In this document: piece after piece, positions 30,359 through 39,278 of the stretch
Layout: each line of letters begins with the position of its first letter
Numbering within the stretch: position 1 is the stretch's first letter
Source of the DNA: Bifidobacterium aesculapii
GTDB lineage: Bacteria; Actinomycetota; Actinomycetes; Actinomycetales; Bifidobacteriaceae
Direction: 5' to 3'
Assembly: GCF_001417815.1 (NCBI RefSeq)
Contig: NZ_BCFK01000068.1
Span: forward strand, 1 to 64,000
DNA length: 64,000 nucleotides
Notes under the pieces: model-generated
The model's input: the letters and a program-made list of their open reading frames with translations, nothing else
What the model was told of the DNA's origin: nothing
Database searches by the model: none
Program-made: the position numbers and the translations under genes

Positions 30359-30836
30359 CCGCCCCTCCTTTTCACGGGTCTCGCCACGGGTTTGCCGTGG
30401 GGTTCCTGGCGGATGCGCGGCTGGTCGCGGGTGTGTGCCGTGCCCCTGTTGTGAGGGAGGCGCCATGCCACGTGGTTGCCGTGTCCGCTGTTCGGACAGC
30501 AAGTGTAAGGGAGCGGATGCGTCGTTATGTAACGGGCATGTGGTGTGGCGTTCGGAATATGTGCGGGAAAATGGTGGGATTATTCGGCCGTAACCGGATT
30601 CCCGTCGAGGTACGTCATGGCGTGTCGCCAATGATTGCAGTATGTCGGGCGGCGGCGTTCGCAGGCTGCATCATGGATGTGGTATTACGTATCCGTCCGA
30701 TTGGAGGGCGTCCGGGCGTCTCCGAGTGGTCGAGGGATGACCGGCCGCCATGTCCACGATGCGGACACCACCCTTGTGCGGCGTCCTCCAGCCGATTCGG
30801 CCGGCTCGGGAGGAAGACCAGAGAAAGGAACCCGAC
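30359..30836. promoter_or_regulatory. divergent control region ureE / cbiM with TGTCCG-N5-CGGACA
   Basis: This 478-bp gap separates the minus-strand ureEFG from the plus-strand transporter. The clearest motif is the palindrome TGTCCG-CTGTT-CGGACA at 30482-30498. It could be a metal regulator site controlling both units. No NikR-type consensus, riboswitch or gene was found here. Confidence 0.35.
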
Positions 30837-31991
30837 ATGATCGGTGCCTCATACGAACCGCAGGGCGTGTCCCTCGCGATGCACATTCCCGACAACTTCA
30901 TCTCGCCGTCCACCGGCGCCGTCTTCTGGGTCATCATGATCCCGGTCTGGGTGCTGTGCCTGCGCCACGTGATGCGCGACGCCACCCCGCAGAAGATGGC
31001 GTACCTCGGCGCGGGCGCGGCGTTCTCGTTCCTCATCATGATGTTCAACGTGCCCACGCCCGGCGGCACCACCGCGCACGGCGTCGGCGGCGCGCTCGTC
31101 GCGATCCTGCTCGGACCGCAGTACGCGACCGTCGCCGTGTCCGTCGCACTGCTGCTGCAGGCGCTATTGTTCGGCGACGGCGGACTCATCACTCTCGGCG
31201 CGAACTGCTTCAACATGGCGTTCGTGCTGCCGTTCGTCGCCTACGGCCTGTACGTGGCGCTGCGCAAGGCGCTGCGCGCCGGATGGAAGGAACGCGTGGC
31301 CGAATTCGTCGCCGGCTACATCGGCATCACCCTGGCCGCGTTCTGCGTCGCCCTCGAACTCGGCGTGCAGCCGCTGCTGTTCCGCGACGCCTTCGGGCAG
31401 GCGCTGTACTTCCCGCTCTCCTTCGCCGTCACTATCCCCGCGATGCTCATCCCGCACCTCGCCGTCGCCAGTGTGGTCGAAGGCCTGATCACCGTCGTCG
31501 TCGTCGAATTCGTGCGTCGCACCGCGCCGGAGATCATCGAACGCCACGCGCGCGTCGCGGATGTTGCGGCGGCGGGTGCCGCGGGTGCCGCTGGCACAGG
31601 CTCGGGTGTCGCGGGTGTTGCAGGTGTTGCGGGTGTTGCGGGCACATCTGCGCCGCGCCGCGACGGGCTGCGCCGCTCCGCGTGGATCGCGCTCGGCGTG
31701 GTCGCGCTGCTCTCACCGCTGGGACTCCTCGCCACCGGTGACGCGTGGGGCGAGTGGGGCTCCGAGGACTTTATGGCCGCCACCGGGCTCGACTACGTGC
31801 CGCAGTACATCGCGCATGGATTCACGTGGAACGCGCTCCTGCCCGACTATTCGCTCGCCGGCCTGCCCGACGTCGCCGGGTACATCCTCTCCGCGGTCAT
31901 CGGCATCGCCGTGCTCGTCATCGTGTTCCGCCTGCTGGCGCTGGCCGTGCGCGGCGGCGGCAGTGGTGCCGCGGCGGCCAAGACGGCGTGA
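30837..31991 (+). CDS. nickel/cobalt ECF transporter S component, CbiM-CbiN type fusion
   Basis: 384 residues. The CbiM/NikM substrate-binding membrane domain (to about 225) is joined by an Ala/Gly/Val repeat linker to a C-terminal PDGLE/CbiN-like domain with two membrane helices, as in NikMN fusions. ATG 30837 has GAAAGGA upstream. However, in this family the N-terminal Met-His binds the metal, and that motif (MHIPDNFIS) starts at ATG 30879, 14 residues later, so the working N-terminus may be 30879. Context with ureEFG points to nickel over cobalt. Operon with the T and A components. Confidence 0.85.
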   Translation: MIGASYEPQGVSLAMHIPDNFISPSTGAVFWVIMIPVWVLCLRHVMRDATPQKMAYLGAGAAFSFLIMMFNVPTPGGTTAHGVGGALVAILLGPQYATVAVSVALLLQALLFGDGGLITLGANCFNMAFVLPFVAYGLYVALRKALRAGWKERVAEFVAGYIGITLAAFCVALELGVQPLLFRDAFGQALYFPLSFAVTIPAMLIPHLAVASVVEGLITVVVVEFVRRTAPEIIERHARVADVAAAGAAGAAGTGSGVAGVAGVAGVAGTSAPRRDGLRRSAWIALGVVALLSPLGLLATGDAWGEWGSEDFMAATGLDYVPQYIAHGFTWNALLPDYSLAGLPDVAGYILSAVIGIAVLVIVFRLLALAVRGGGSGAAAAKTA

Positions 31992-32015
31992 CCGGGGACG
32001 TGGGGGAAGTCATCC

Positions 32016-32951
32016 GTGGAGGAATCCGTGGGGGAATCGCGCGGAAGTGGGGCGCACGGCGGTGAGCCGCGCGGCCCTGAGGAGCGTGCGGTGCGCACTG
32101 AGTGCGCGACAGATGCGCGGCGACGTGCTGATTGTGCGCCCGCGGGTCTTCCTTCGTGGCTGCGCGGCGCCGAACACTACGAACCCCTGCCGGACCGTAC
32201 CTCCTTCATCCAGCGCAATCTCGGGCATCTCGGCGGCGTGCTCGCGCAGGTCGGCTCGTCGCTGCAGATTGGGCGCAGTCCCGTCGACCGGATGCTGTGC
32301 GCCGTGAACCCCGGATTGAGACTCATCGGCATCGTCGTGCTCATCGTAGCGATGAACATGACGCGCAACATGCTGTTCTCATACGTGATGCTCGCCGTCG
32401 TGCTCGTCATGCTCGCCGCCCGCCCCGCGCGCATGATCCGCGCGCTGCTGCCGCCGGTGCTCGCGGTGTGCGCGCTGAGCGCGGTGGTCGCGCTGCCGGG
32501 CGTGTTCGTCGGGCAGTACAGCGCGCCCGTGCGCCTGGTCGTGCGCGCGTTCGTGGCCGTGTCGATGGTGGTGGCGTTGGCGCGCACCGTGCCGTGGAAC
32601 CGGCTGATGGCCGGGCTGCGGTCCGTCGGATGCCCGAACGCCGTGGTGTACATCTGCGACGTGACCATCCAGTTCATCGACATTCTCGGCCGCGCGATGA
32701 TGCAGCTGCTCGACGCGCTTCGTCTGCGCAGCATCGGGCGTGACCGCACCAAGCTCACCTCCGCGGGCCGTCTCATCGGCGTGCTGTTCCTCACCGCGAA
32801 CAGGCAGGCGCGGCGCATGGCCGAGGCGATGGTCTGCCGCGGCTTCGACGGCGTGTACCACGTCCGGCGCGAGCGGCTGCTCGACTGGCGCAACGGCGTG
32901 TACGCGGCGTGCGTCGCGATGATGACGGCATTGGCGGTGTACGCGGGATGA
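32016..32951 (+). CDS. cbiQ: ECF transporter transmembrane T component (CbiQ/EcfT)
   Basis: Coupling membrane subunit of the metal ECF transporter. About five membrane helices. The two short Arg motifs that dock to the ATPase are seen as ALRLRSIG and AMVCRGFDG near the C-terminus. 311 residues from GTG 32016 (GGGGAAG upstream); the first 60 residues are not conserved-looking, so a later start is possible. Lies 24 bp after the CbiM-type gene. Confidence 0.82.
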   Translation: MEESVGESRGSGAHGGEPRGPEERAVRTECATDARRRADCAPAGLPSWLRGAEHYEPLPDRTSFIQRNLGHLGGVLAQVGSSLQIGRSPVDRMLCAVNPGLRLIGIVVLIVAMNMTRNMLFSYVMLAVVLVMLAARPARMIRALLPPVLAVCALSAVVALPGVFVGQYSAPVRLVVRAFVAVSMVVALARTVPWNRLMAGLRSVGCPNAVVYICDVTIQFIDILGRAMMQLLDALRLRSIGRDRTKLTSAGRLIGVLFLTANRQARRMAEAMVCRGFDGVYHVRRERLLDWRNGVYAACVAMMTALAVYAG

Positions 32952-33041
32952 GCGTGTACGGCGCGGGCACAGGGAGCCGCGATGGCGGGGCGGGAACGGT
33001 ATGGTGAGTGACGGGTACGGAGAGTGCGGAGGTGGCCGCTG

Positions 33042-33854
33042 ATGGTCGATGACGGGAGGCGCGTGGGTCGCGTGGGTTTCGTGGGTCGTTGGAATCGTGC
33101 GAATCGTGCGAATCGCGGGAATCACGGTGCCGTGTTCGACGCGGCAGGGGAGTCCGGGCCTCTGGTGGAGCTGGACCATATCGGATTCTCATACCATGAC
33201 CCGTATGGAGCCGGAGCTGATTCACAGGAAGCGGACACGGTGCTGCGCGACTTCTCGATGACCATCCGGCGCGGCGAATGTGTGGCGCTGCTCGGGCCGA
33301 ACGGCGTGGGCAAGACCACTATCATGCGCATCATCAACGCGTTGGAGTTCCCCGATGCCGGCACCTACCGGTTCTGCGGCACGGCGGTGACGAGGGTGCG
33401 CGTCGAGGAGCGCAACAGCTTGTTCGCGAAGGCGCTGCACCAGCGGATCGGATTCGTGTTCCAGAATTCCGATACGCAATTGTTCTGCCCGTCCGTCGCG
33501 GAGGAGATCGCGTTCGGGCCGATGCAGATGGGATTGGACGAAGCCGAGGTGCGTCGTCGTGTCGACGACATGATTGCGCTGTTCGGACTCGAACGGTTGC
33601 GCGACCGTGCGCCGTACCGCCTGTCCGGCGGGGAGAAGAAGCGCGTGGCCATCGCCTGCTGTCTATCGATGAACCCCGATCTGCTCGTGCTCGACGAACC
33701 CACCGACGGTTTGGACGAGCGCAACACGGACGTGGTGGTGCGGGTGCTGCGCTCCTTCGTGGAGGCCGGCAAGACGGTGCTGCTGTCCACGCATCATCAC
33801 GACATCGTGGAGCGACTGGAGGCGCGCGTCGTACGGGTCGTGCCGCAGGAATGA
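33042..33854 (+). CDS. cbiO: ECF transporter ATPase (CbiO)
   Basis: ATP-binding subunit powering metal uptake. 270 residues from ATG 33042, chosen because GGAGG lies 10 bp upstream. Walker A GPNGVGKTT, Q-loop VFQNSDTQLF, signature LSGGEKKR, Walker B LLVLDEPTDGLD and switch HHH are intact. The N-terminal 40 residues contain an Asn-Arg-Ala repeat patch (RANRANRGN) outside the fold. Only one ATPase gene is present, so it probably acts as a homodimer. Confidence 0.9.
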   Translation: MVDDGRRVGRVGFVGRWNRANRANRGNHGAVFDAAGESGPLVELDHIGFSYHDPYGAGADSQEADTVLRDFSMTIRRGECVALLGPNGVGKTTIMRIINALEFPDAGTYRFCGTAVTRVRVEERNSLFAKALHQRIGFVFQNSDTQLFCPSVAEEIAFGPMQMGLDEAEVRRRVDDMIALFGLERLRDRAPYRLSGGEKKRVAIACCLSMNPDLLVLDEPTDGLDERNTDVVVRVLRSFVEAGKTVLLSTHHHDIVERLEARVVRVVPQE

Positions 33855-33910
33855 CGGGACGTAAGTGGTGCGAGGCCGGTGAGCGATGTGCGTGGCGTGG
33901 CTAGCATCCT

Positions 33911-34013
33911 GCGTTGAAAAATCGTTTATCCCATTCCCGGCTCCCCTTGTCGGGGGAGCCGGCCCGCGAAGCGGGTCTGAGGGGTAGCCAATTCATCAAC
34001 GAATTGACGACGC
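33911..34013 (-). mobile_element. MITE-like element, copy C (inverted)
   Basis: Reverse-oriented relative of copies A and B: the reverse complement begins near 34013 with an AATTCGTTGATGAATTGG block, then GACCCGCTTCGCGGG and CTCCCC/GGGGAG hairpins, and ends in a degenerate terminus at 33911. It lies 57 bp after cbiO. The outer repeats match A and B less well (about 11 of 16 at the left end). Confidence 0.6.
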
Positions 34014-34095
34014 GAAATACTAGTGGCTGATGCGCGTGGTGATGGATGGGATCGCCTCAGCACGGCGTGGCAAGGGCGCGCGGATGGGTTATACT

Positions 34096-34205
34096 GTTAC
34101 CCGCGTCGGGCCATGCTTAAGCCCCGGGCTCCATTTTTTGCCGCCGCGAGCGGCCCTTGCGCCGACAGGCGCTTTCATGGTTCGGCGCTTTTCTCTTATC
34201 CTCGC
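34096..34205 (+). ncRNA. candidate small RNA with terminator
   Basis: TATACT at 34090-34095 is a good -10 box, though no -35 is obvious. GCGCCGA at 34159-34165 pairs with TCGGCGC at 34192-34198, followed by TTTTCTCTT, a good terminator. Inside, GTCGGGCC (about 34105-34112) can pair with GGCCC and CCGAC near 34152-34165 in an alternative fold. No plus-strand gene starts or ends here, so a transcript of about 105 nt is suggested. The rest of 33855-34340 shows nothing else. Confidence 0.35.
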
Positions 34206-34340
34206 GGTGCGAGTACTGAGGCGTCCGTACCGCGGCGCCGTTACTGCGTGCGGCACCGGTACCGCACGAGTACTGCGTGCGGCACCGGTACTGCAGTGCC
34301 CGCAGGTTTCTTATTCCTGCCTGCGCCGCCCGCCGCGCCG

Positions 34341-35147
34341 CTACTCCAGTTTGCCGCGCCTCCAGAGGGTCGCGGCGTGGTGGAAGTCCTTGGCCGTGAC
34401 GAACAGGTTCGCCGCCGTGTGCATGAGACGCGCCGCCTGGCCGGCACGGGATTTGGCGTGATCGTTCCGGTCGTTCCGATTGTTTGCGGAATCTTCCTTG
34501 CCCGATCTCGCAGTATCGCCGGCCAGCATCGTCGCCTGCCCCGCGAGATGCTTCGCCTCGATGCGCAATCCTAGCGCCACCACGTCGGTGAACGCCGCCG
34601 CGCGTTCCATCGCCACGGCGAAATCACCGGTGAACGCGCCGGAGAGAATCGAATCGGCAAGACGCGCGATATCGTCCTCGGTCGGAGCCTGATCGACGCC
34701 GGCGATTGCGGACGCGGACGTCGCGACCGGCTCGCCGACCCGCCACAGGCGCGCGATTGCGTCACGATGCGCGCGCATCCACGTACGCAGCATGTACAAG
34801 CGCCACAGCACGCCGGGAAGCGAATCGGCCGGCGACGAACTCCACAATTCGGCGATGTCGTCCACGCCTTCACGTTCGACGACCGTGAGCACGCGTTCGA
34901 CGACCATCGGATCCTCGCTGTGACGCACGCGGTCGAGGAGGGCCGCGGCGGACGAATGCGCCATCTCGTTGATGGCGCCCGGATCGCGTCCGCCCGCCAT
35001 CTGCTCGAGCAGGGCGGGCGCGAGCTGACCGGGGCGCGACGGGCGCGGCGAGGAGCCGGGCGTGGGGACGAAGCCGGAACGGGAGGCGAGCACGGAACCG
35101 TTGCCCGTGTTGCCGGTGCTTCCAGTGGCGGAGAAACTAGTAGACAA
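34341..35147 (-). CDS. helical protein of unknown function, coupled to the NUDIX gene
   Basis: 268 residues from a TTG start at 35147, chosen because AGAAGG lies 9 bp upstream and the reading frame overlaps the 3' end of the MutT1-like gene by 11 bp, implying coupled translation. The sequence is helical, Ala/Arg-rich, without membrane segments or known motifs; residues about 215-250 are low complexity (NNRNDRNDH). Starts further in are possible. I do not recognise the family. Confidence 0.55.
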   Translation of the reverse strand: MSTSFSATGSTGNTGNGSVLASRSGFVPTPGSSPRPSRPGQLAPALLEQMAGGRDPGAINEMAHSSAAALLDRVRHSEDPMVVERVLTVVEREGVDDIAELWSSSPADSLPGVLWRLYMLRTWMRAHRDAIARLWRVGEPVATSASAIAGVDQAPTEDDIARLADSILSGAFTGDFAVAMERAAAFTDVVALGLRIEAKHLAGQATMLAGDTARSGKEDSANNRNDRNDHAKSRAGQAARLMHTAANLFVTAKDFHHAATLWRRGKLE

Positions 35148-36429
35148 GCGGAATGACCTTCTGGATATCGATGATGCGGGGGCCCCTCGGCGTCTCGATG
35201 ACGAACATCGCCAACGCGCTGCCGGTGGGCATGTAGGGCGACTTGGCGAGCAGACGCTTCGCGAGCGCTTCGGAGACGCACAGGCCGCGCAGATGGTTGA
35301 ATATACCACCGATCACCGGCCGGTGCATGCAGATCGCCGTGGGTATGCGGTGGGCGAGCGCGTACTCGATTTCCGAGAGGAAACAGTCCCATGCGCCTTG
35401 AGGGTCCGCGGCGAACGCGTCCTCGGTGAGCGGGTCGAGTTTGACCATGTCGCGTCCGGTCTGCCAGGAGAACGTCTCCAAGGTCTCCATGCAGCGGATC
35501 CACGGCGAGGTGGAAAGACGGACGGGGTTGAAGCAGGCGAGCTCCTGGGTGAGGGCGAACGCTGCCGCGGCGCCGCGTGGCGTGATCGGGCGGTTCGCGT
35601 CCGTGCCTTTCCAGGATTTGCGCGCCTCCGCCTTGCCGTGGCGCACGATGATGATCGGCACGGCGTGCGCGGCGCCCTCCTGCAGGCGGTCGATGAACAG
35701 GGCGAGGATCTCCTTGTCCGTGGAGTGGGTGAGCTTCTTGCGCGCCTTGTCCGGGGTGAGCCAGATCACGTCGTCGATTTCGCCCACATCGGCGCGGTGC
35801 ACGGGGCCGAGCGCGGCGCTTCGCTTGAGCTTGTCGACGGGGGAGATCGCGGTGGCCATCCAGAAACGGATGTGCTTCGTGTTCACGTTCGGCGCGTAGT
35901 TCTTGGTGTGGCGCTGTTTGCTGCCTTCCTCGGACTGCGGGTATTCGATGTCGCCGAGGTACGGGCCGAGCGCCACAGCCTGACCCGTCTCCTCGCCTAT
36001 CTCGCGCACGGCGGCGTGCATATGCGATTCGTTCGGGTCGACCTTGCCTTTCGGCCAGCTCCAGTCGTCGTATTTCGGGCGGTGGACGAGGCAGACTTCG
36101 ATGTCGTCGAACAGCGGGGTGGTGCGGGTGGTGTCGGTGTTTGTGGATGCTGGGGTTGTGGTTGCGCTGGTGGTTGTGTGTGTTGCGGTTGCGCTGGTCG
36201 TGGCTGCGTTGCCGGTGACTGCGCCGCTCGTGGTCGATTGTGTGGTGCCGGATACCGTCGAGGTATGGCGGAGGCCTTCGGCTGTGGCGTTGGTTCCTGA
36301 TGTGTGATGTTTGCCGGTGGTCGTCATGACCAGTGAGGAGCCTTCGTCGGCGCGCCATCGTGCAACGTCGTCCGGCAATCGGCGGCGTCGGTACAGGATG
36401 CCGCCCGCCGCTTCCACGATCTTGCTCAT
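35137..36429 (-). CDS. MutT1-like NUDIX hydrolase fused to histidine phosphatase
   Basis: 430 residues. The NUDIX box (about 128-150: GKVDPNE then REIGEETG) and a C-terminal phosphoglycerate-mutase-like phosphatase with RHG at about 263-265 (IIVRHGKAE) match mycobacterial MutT1, which cleans 8-oxo-GTP and related nucleotides and splits dinucleoside polyphosphates. Unusual here is a Thr/Ser/Ala-rich insert of about 70 residues (about 36-105) between the first strand and the NUDIX core. ATG 36429 preferred to GTG 36441 because GAAGGG is at correct distance. Downstream of ppk on the same strand, so phosphate and nucleotide metabolism sit together. Confidence 0.85.
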   Translation of the reverse strand: MSKIVEAAGGILYRRRRLPDDVARWRADEGSSLVMTTTGKHHTSGTNATAEGLRHTSTVSGTTQSTTSGAVTGNAATTSATATHTTTSATTTPASTNTDTTRTTPLFDDIEVCLVHRPKYDDWSWPKGKVDPNESHMHAAVREIGEETGQAVALGPYLGDIEYPQSEEGSKQRHTKNYAPNVNTKHIRFWMATAISPVDKLKRSAALGPVHRADVGEIDDVIWLTPDKARKKLTHSTDKEILALFIDRLQEGAAHAVPIIIVRHGKAEARKSWKGTDANRPITPRGAAAAFALTQELACFNPVRLSTSPWIRCMETLETFSWQTGRDMVKLDPLTEDAFAADPQGAWDCFLSEIEYALAHRIPTAICMHRPVIGGIFNHLRGLCVSEALAKRLLAKSPYMPTGSALAMFVIETPRGPRIIDIQKVIPLVY

Positions 36430-36490
36430 TTTCTTGCTCACCCTTCGATTGTACGTGGTTCTCTACGTAGTTTCTCCGTAGGAACGGCGA

Positions 36491-36518
36491 AGGCCGACCC
36501 GTAGAGGGGCCGGCCTTC
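36491..36518. terminator. hairpin upstream of the MutT1-like gene
   Basis: AAGGCCGACCC at 36491-36501 pairs with GGGGCCGGCCTT at 36507-36518 with one bulge. Possibly a second stop for ppk transcripts or a leader structure of the next gene. Confidence 0.45.
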
Positions 36519-36524
36519 AACTGC

Positions 36525-36538
36525 GTTAACGTTAACGA
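36525..36538. promoter_or_regulatory. CGTTAACGTTAACG palindrome, LacI-type operator candidate
   Basis: A perfect 14-bp palindrome with central CG, as favoured by LacI-family regulators, about 96 bp before the MutT1-like start. No LacI gene is in the window. The AT-rich core stands out in GC-rich surroundings. Confidence 0.35.
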
Positions 36539-36692
36539 ACTGCCATGCCCATCATACGCCGCCGGCGCCGGTTCGTCGTGTTCGGGGGAGGGAAGTCCCA
36601 CCTGCGGGACCGCTATGCGGGCATCTATATGGGCATCGGCGTCCGTGGGATGTGGCTGAGGACGTGCATGTGCGGAATCGGTAGTTGCTGGT

Positions 36693-36737
36693 GATGGCCG
36701 GTAACACGATGGCCGGTAACACGATGGCCGGTAACAC
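36693..36737. repeat. three 15-bp tandem repeats
   Basis: GATGGCCGGTAACAC at 36693, 36708 and 36723 without gaps, the last running directly into the ppk terminator stem, which begins with the same bases (ACACGATG). Confidence 0.85.
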
Positions 36738-36780
36738 GATGCGCCCCCGCGGGCTTCCTGCTCGCGGGGGCGCATCGTGT
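36734..36780 (-). terminator. terminator of ppk, 18-bp perfect stem
   Basis: ACACGATGCGCCCCCGCG at 36734-36751 pairs perfectly with 36763-36780 around an 11-base loop, 75 bp beyond the ppk stop. No T run follows, so it may act with a factor or as a 3' stabiliser. Confidence 0.65.
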
Positions 36781-36854
36781 CGATTGGATTCGGTCATGGT
36801 TCACGGCTCAACCGAACGGACCAAGACTGCGAACGGGCCGTGAACCGTTCCGGT

Positions 36855-39092
36855 TCAGCTGTGGTTGCCGCGACGGCGGGTGTGCCTGCGAATCAGGTAC
36901 TCCTGGCAATCCACCAGCGGGCGGCCTTCCTCGTCCTTGGAGTGGCGCTCGTAGGAGCCGTCCGGCAGCATGTGCCAGCTGGAGGTGGAATCGGCCATCT
37001 GCAGGTCGATGTAGTCCAGCAGCTCCTGGATCTGCTCGGGCGCGGTGATGCGCACCAGTGCCTCGACACGACGGTCGAGGTTGCGGTGCATCAGATCGGC
37101 GGAGCCGATCCACACCTCCGGGCCGGACAGCGGGCCTTCGCCGATCTGCGGGCCGTCCGCGTTGCAGAACGCGTAGATGCGGCTGTGCTCGAGGAAGCGG
37201 CCGAGGATCGAACGCACGCGGATGTTCTCGGACAGGCCGGGAACGCCGGGCTTGAGCGAGCAGATGCCGCGCTCGACGATGTCGATCTTCACGCCGGCCT
37301 GCGAAGCGCGGTACAGCGCGTCGATGGTCTTCTCGTCCACCACGGAGTTGACCTTGATCTTGATCCACGCCTCCTTGCCGGCGCGGGCGGCGTCCTCCTC
37401 GCGGCGGATGCGCTGGATGAGGCCGGTGCGGATGGTGCGCGGGGCGACGAGCAGACGGTGGAAGCTGGACTTCGGCGCGTAGCCGGAGAGCTGGTTGAAC
37501 AGGCGGGTCAGATCCTGGCCGACCACCGGATCGCAGGTGAGCAGACCCAGATCGGTGTAGATGCGGGCGGTCTTCGGGTTGTAGTTGCCCGTGCCCACGT
37601 GGCAGTAGCGGCGCAGGCCGTCGGCTTCCTGACGAACCACTTCGATGAGCTTGCAGTGGGTCTTGAGGCCGACGATGCCGTACACCACATGCACGCCCGC
37701 GCGTTCGAGCTTGCGGGCCCACGCGATGTTCGCGTCCTCGTCGAAGCGGGCCTTGATCTCCACCAGGGCAAGCACCTGCTTGCCGGCGTGCGCCGCGTCG
37801 ATCAGCGCGTCGATGATCGGCGAGTTGGAGCTGGTCCGGTAGAGCGTCTGCTTGATGGCCAGAACCTTAGGATCCGCAGCAGCCTGCGCCAGAAAGGCCT
37901 GCACAGACGTGGAGAAGGAGTCGTAGGGGTGGTGCAGCAGGATGTCGCGCTCGCGGATGGCGGCGAAGATGTCCTGCGCGCGGCTCGACTCGACCTCGGC
38001 GATCTGACGGTTCGTGGTCGGGATGAACGGGCGGTTCTTCAGGTCCGGACGGTCGATGCCGCCGAGCTCGAACAGCACGGTCATGTCGAGCGGGGCCGGC
38101 AGACGGTACACCTCCTCCGGGGTGACGCCGAGCTGGTCAGCGAGCAGCTGGGAGAGGAACGGGCTGGTCTGGTCGGAGATCTCCAGGCGGATCGGCGGTC
38201 CGAAGCGGCGACGCAGCAGTTCCTTCTCCATAGCGTTGAGCAGGTTCTCGGCGTCATCCTCTTCGACGTCGATGTCCTCGTTGCGGGTGACGCGGAAGGA
38301 ACGCGCCTCCTTGATGATCATGCCCGGGAACAGGGATTCCAGATGGGCGATGATGAGGTTCTCCATCGTGATGAAGCCGTAACGCTCCTCCTTGGACTCC
38401 TCATCGGTCATGTCGTCGACCGGCACCAGACGGTTGAGGTTGCCGGGGATCTTCACGCGGGCGAAGTGGGACTTGCCGGAGGCCGGGTTCTCGACGATCA
38501 CGGCGAGGTTGATGGAGCCGCCGGAGATGTACGGGAACGGGTGGGCGGGGTCCACGGCGAGCGGGGTGAGCACGGGGAACACCTGCTGGCGGTAGTAGCG
38601 CGACAGGCGCTCCTGCTCGGCGGTGGTGAGCTTGTCCCAGCTGAGCAGCACGATGTGCTGTTCGGCAAGGGCCGGGAACAGCTTGTCGATCACGTAGTGG
38701 GCGTGCTCGTTCTGCAGCGCGTGAGCCTGCTCGCTGATCGAGCGCAGCAGCTGGCGCGGGCTCAGACCGGCGGCGGAGGGGACGGCGATGCCCGAGTCGA
38801 TGCGGCGCTTCAGGCCGGCCACGCGGACCATGAAGAACTCGTCCAGATTGTTGGCGAAGATCGCCGCGAAGCTGGTGCGCTCCAGCAGCGGCTGTGCCTC
38901 GTCTTCGGCGAGCTCGAGGACGCGCTTGTTGAACTTGAGCCAGCTGAGCTCGCGGTCGAAGAAGCGGTCGGTCGGCAGCGGGGCCTCGCCCTCCAAGGTC
39001 TCGCGCCTATCGTTCTTGTCGGTTTCGGCGATGTGCTCTGCGATTTGGCTTCGCAGAATCGCTTTCGATGGTGCGTCAAAAATCTGTGCCAT
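36855..39092 (-). CDS. ppk: polyphosphate kinase 1
   Basis: PPK1 makes polyphosphate from ATP through a phospho-histidine. 745 residues: N-terminal helical domain beginning [20 protein letters not shown], then the head domain and two phospholipase D-like C-domains. The autophosphorylated His is likely that of [17 protein letters not shown], and the second motif ([16 protein letters not shown]) is present. Start ATG 39092 is preferred; in-frame ATG codons further upstream add residues without family support. Followed by repeats and a strong hairpin. Confidence 0.94.
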   Translation of the reverse strand: MAQIFDAPSKAILRSQIAEHIAETDKNDRRETLEGEAPLPTDRFFDRELSWLKFNKRVLELAEDEAQPLLERTSFAAIFANNLDEFFMVRVAGLKRRIDSGIAVPSAAGLSPRQLLRSISEQAHALQNEHAHYVIDKLFPALAEQHIVLLSWDKLTTAEQERLSRYYRQQVFPVLTPLAVDPAHPFPYISGGSINLAVIVENPASGKSHFARVKIPGNLNRLVPVDDMTDEESKEERYGFITMENLIIAHLESLFPGMIIKEARSFRVTRNEDIDVEEDDAENLLNAMEKELLRRRFGPPIRLEISDQTSPFLSQLLADQLGVTPEEVYRLPAPLDMTVLFELGGIDRPDLKNRPFIPTTNRQIAEVESSRAQDIFAAIRERDILLHHPYDSFSTSVQAFLAQAAADPKVLAIKQTLYRTSSNSPIIDALIDAAHAGKQVLALVEIKARFDEDANIAWARKLERAGVHVVYGIVGLKTHCKLIEVVRQEADGLRRYCHVGTGNYNPKTARIYTDLGLLTCDPVVGQDLTRLFNQLSGYAPKSSFHRLLVAPRTIRTGLIQRIRREEDAARAGKEAWIKIKVNSVVDEKTIDALYRASQAGVKIDIVERGICSLKPGVPGLSENIRVRSILGRFLEHSRIYAFCNADGPQIGEGPLSGPEVWIGSADLMHRNLDRRVEALVRITAPEQIQELLDYIDLQMADSTSSWHMLPDGSYERHSKDEEGRPLVDCQEYLIRRHTRRRGNHS

Positions 39093-39174
39093 GATTGTCA
39101 TCCTATGCCTTGAAACGGTTGCGCCGCTGGTGTACGCGCCAAAGTTCAACGCGAGTTCACATTTTGGGCCATGT

Positions 39175-39216
39175 CTGCCGTGCGGGACGCCGTCCGTGCG
39201 GGGTGCCGCACGGCAG
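39175..39216 (-). terminator. terminator of the tadZ-A-BC operon
   Basis: CTGCCGTGCGG at 39175-39185 pairs perfectly with CCGCACGGCAG at 39206-39216, 63 bp after the last tad gene of the minus strand and before ppk. Confidence 0.65.
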
Positions 39217-39278
39217 CCCTGTGCGACTGGCGGTAGAGGCGAGGCAGGGTGGCCGGGAACTGTTCGCCTTCCTCACAC

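Noticed and set aside
34023-34574. Plus-strand open frames after cbiO
   Set aside because: They run through the candidate terminator and over the opposite-strand gene, with Arg/Cys/Gly-rich text and no ribosome site.
36777-39113. Long plus-strand open frame opposite ppk
   Set aside because: Shadow of the well-conserved ppk frame.
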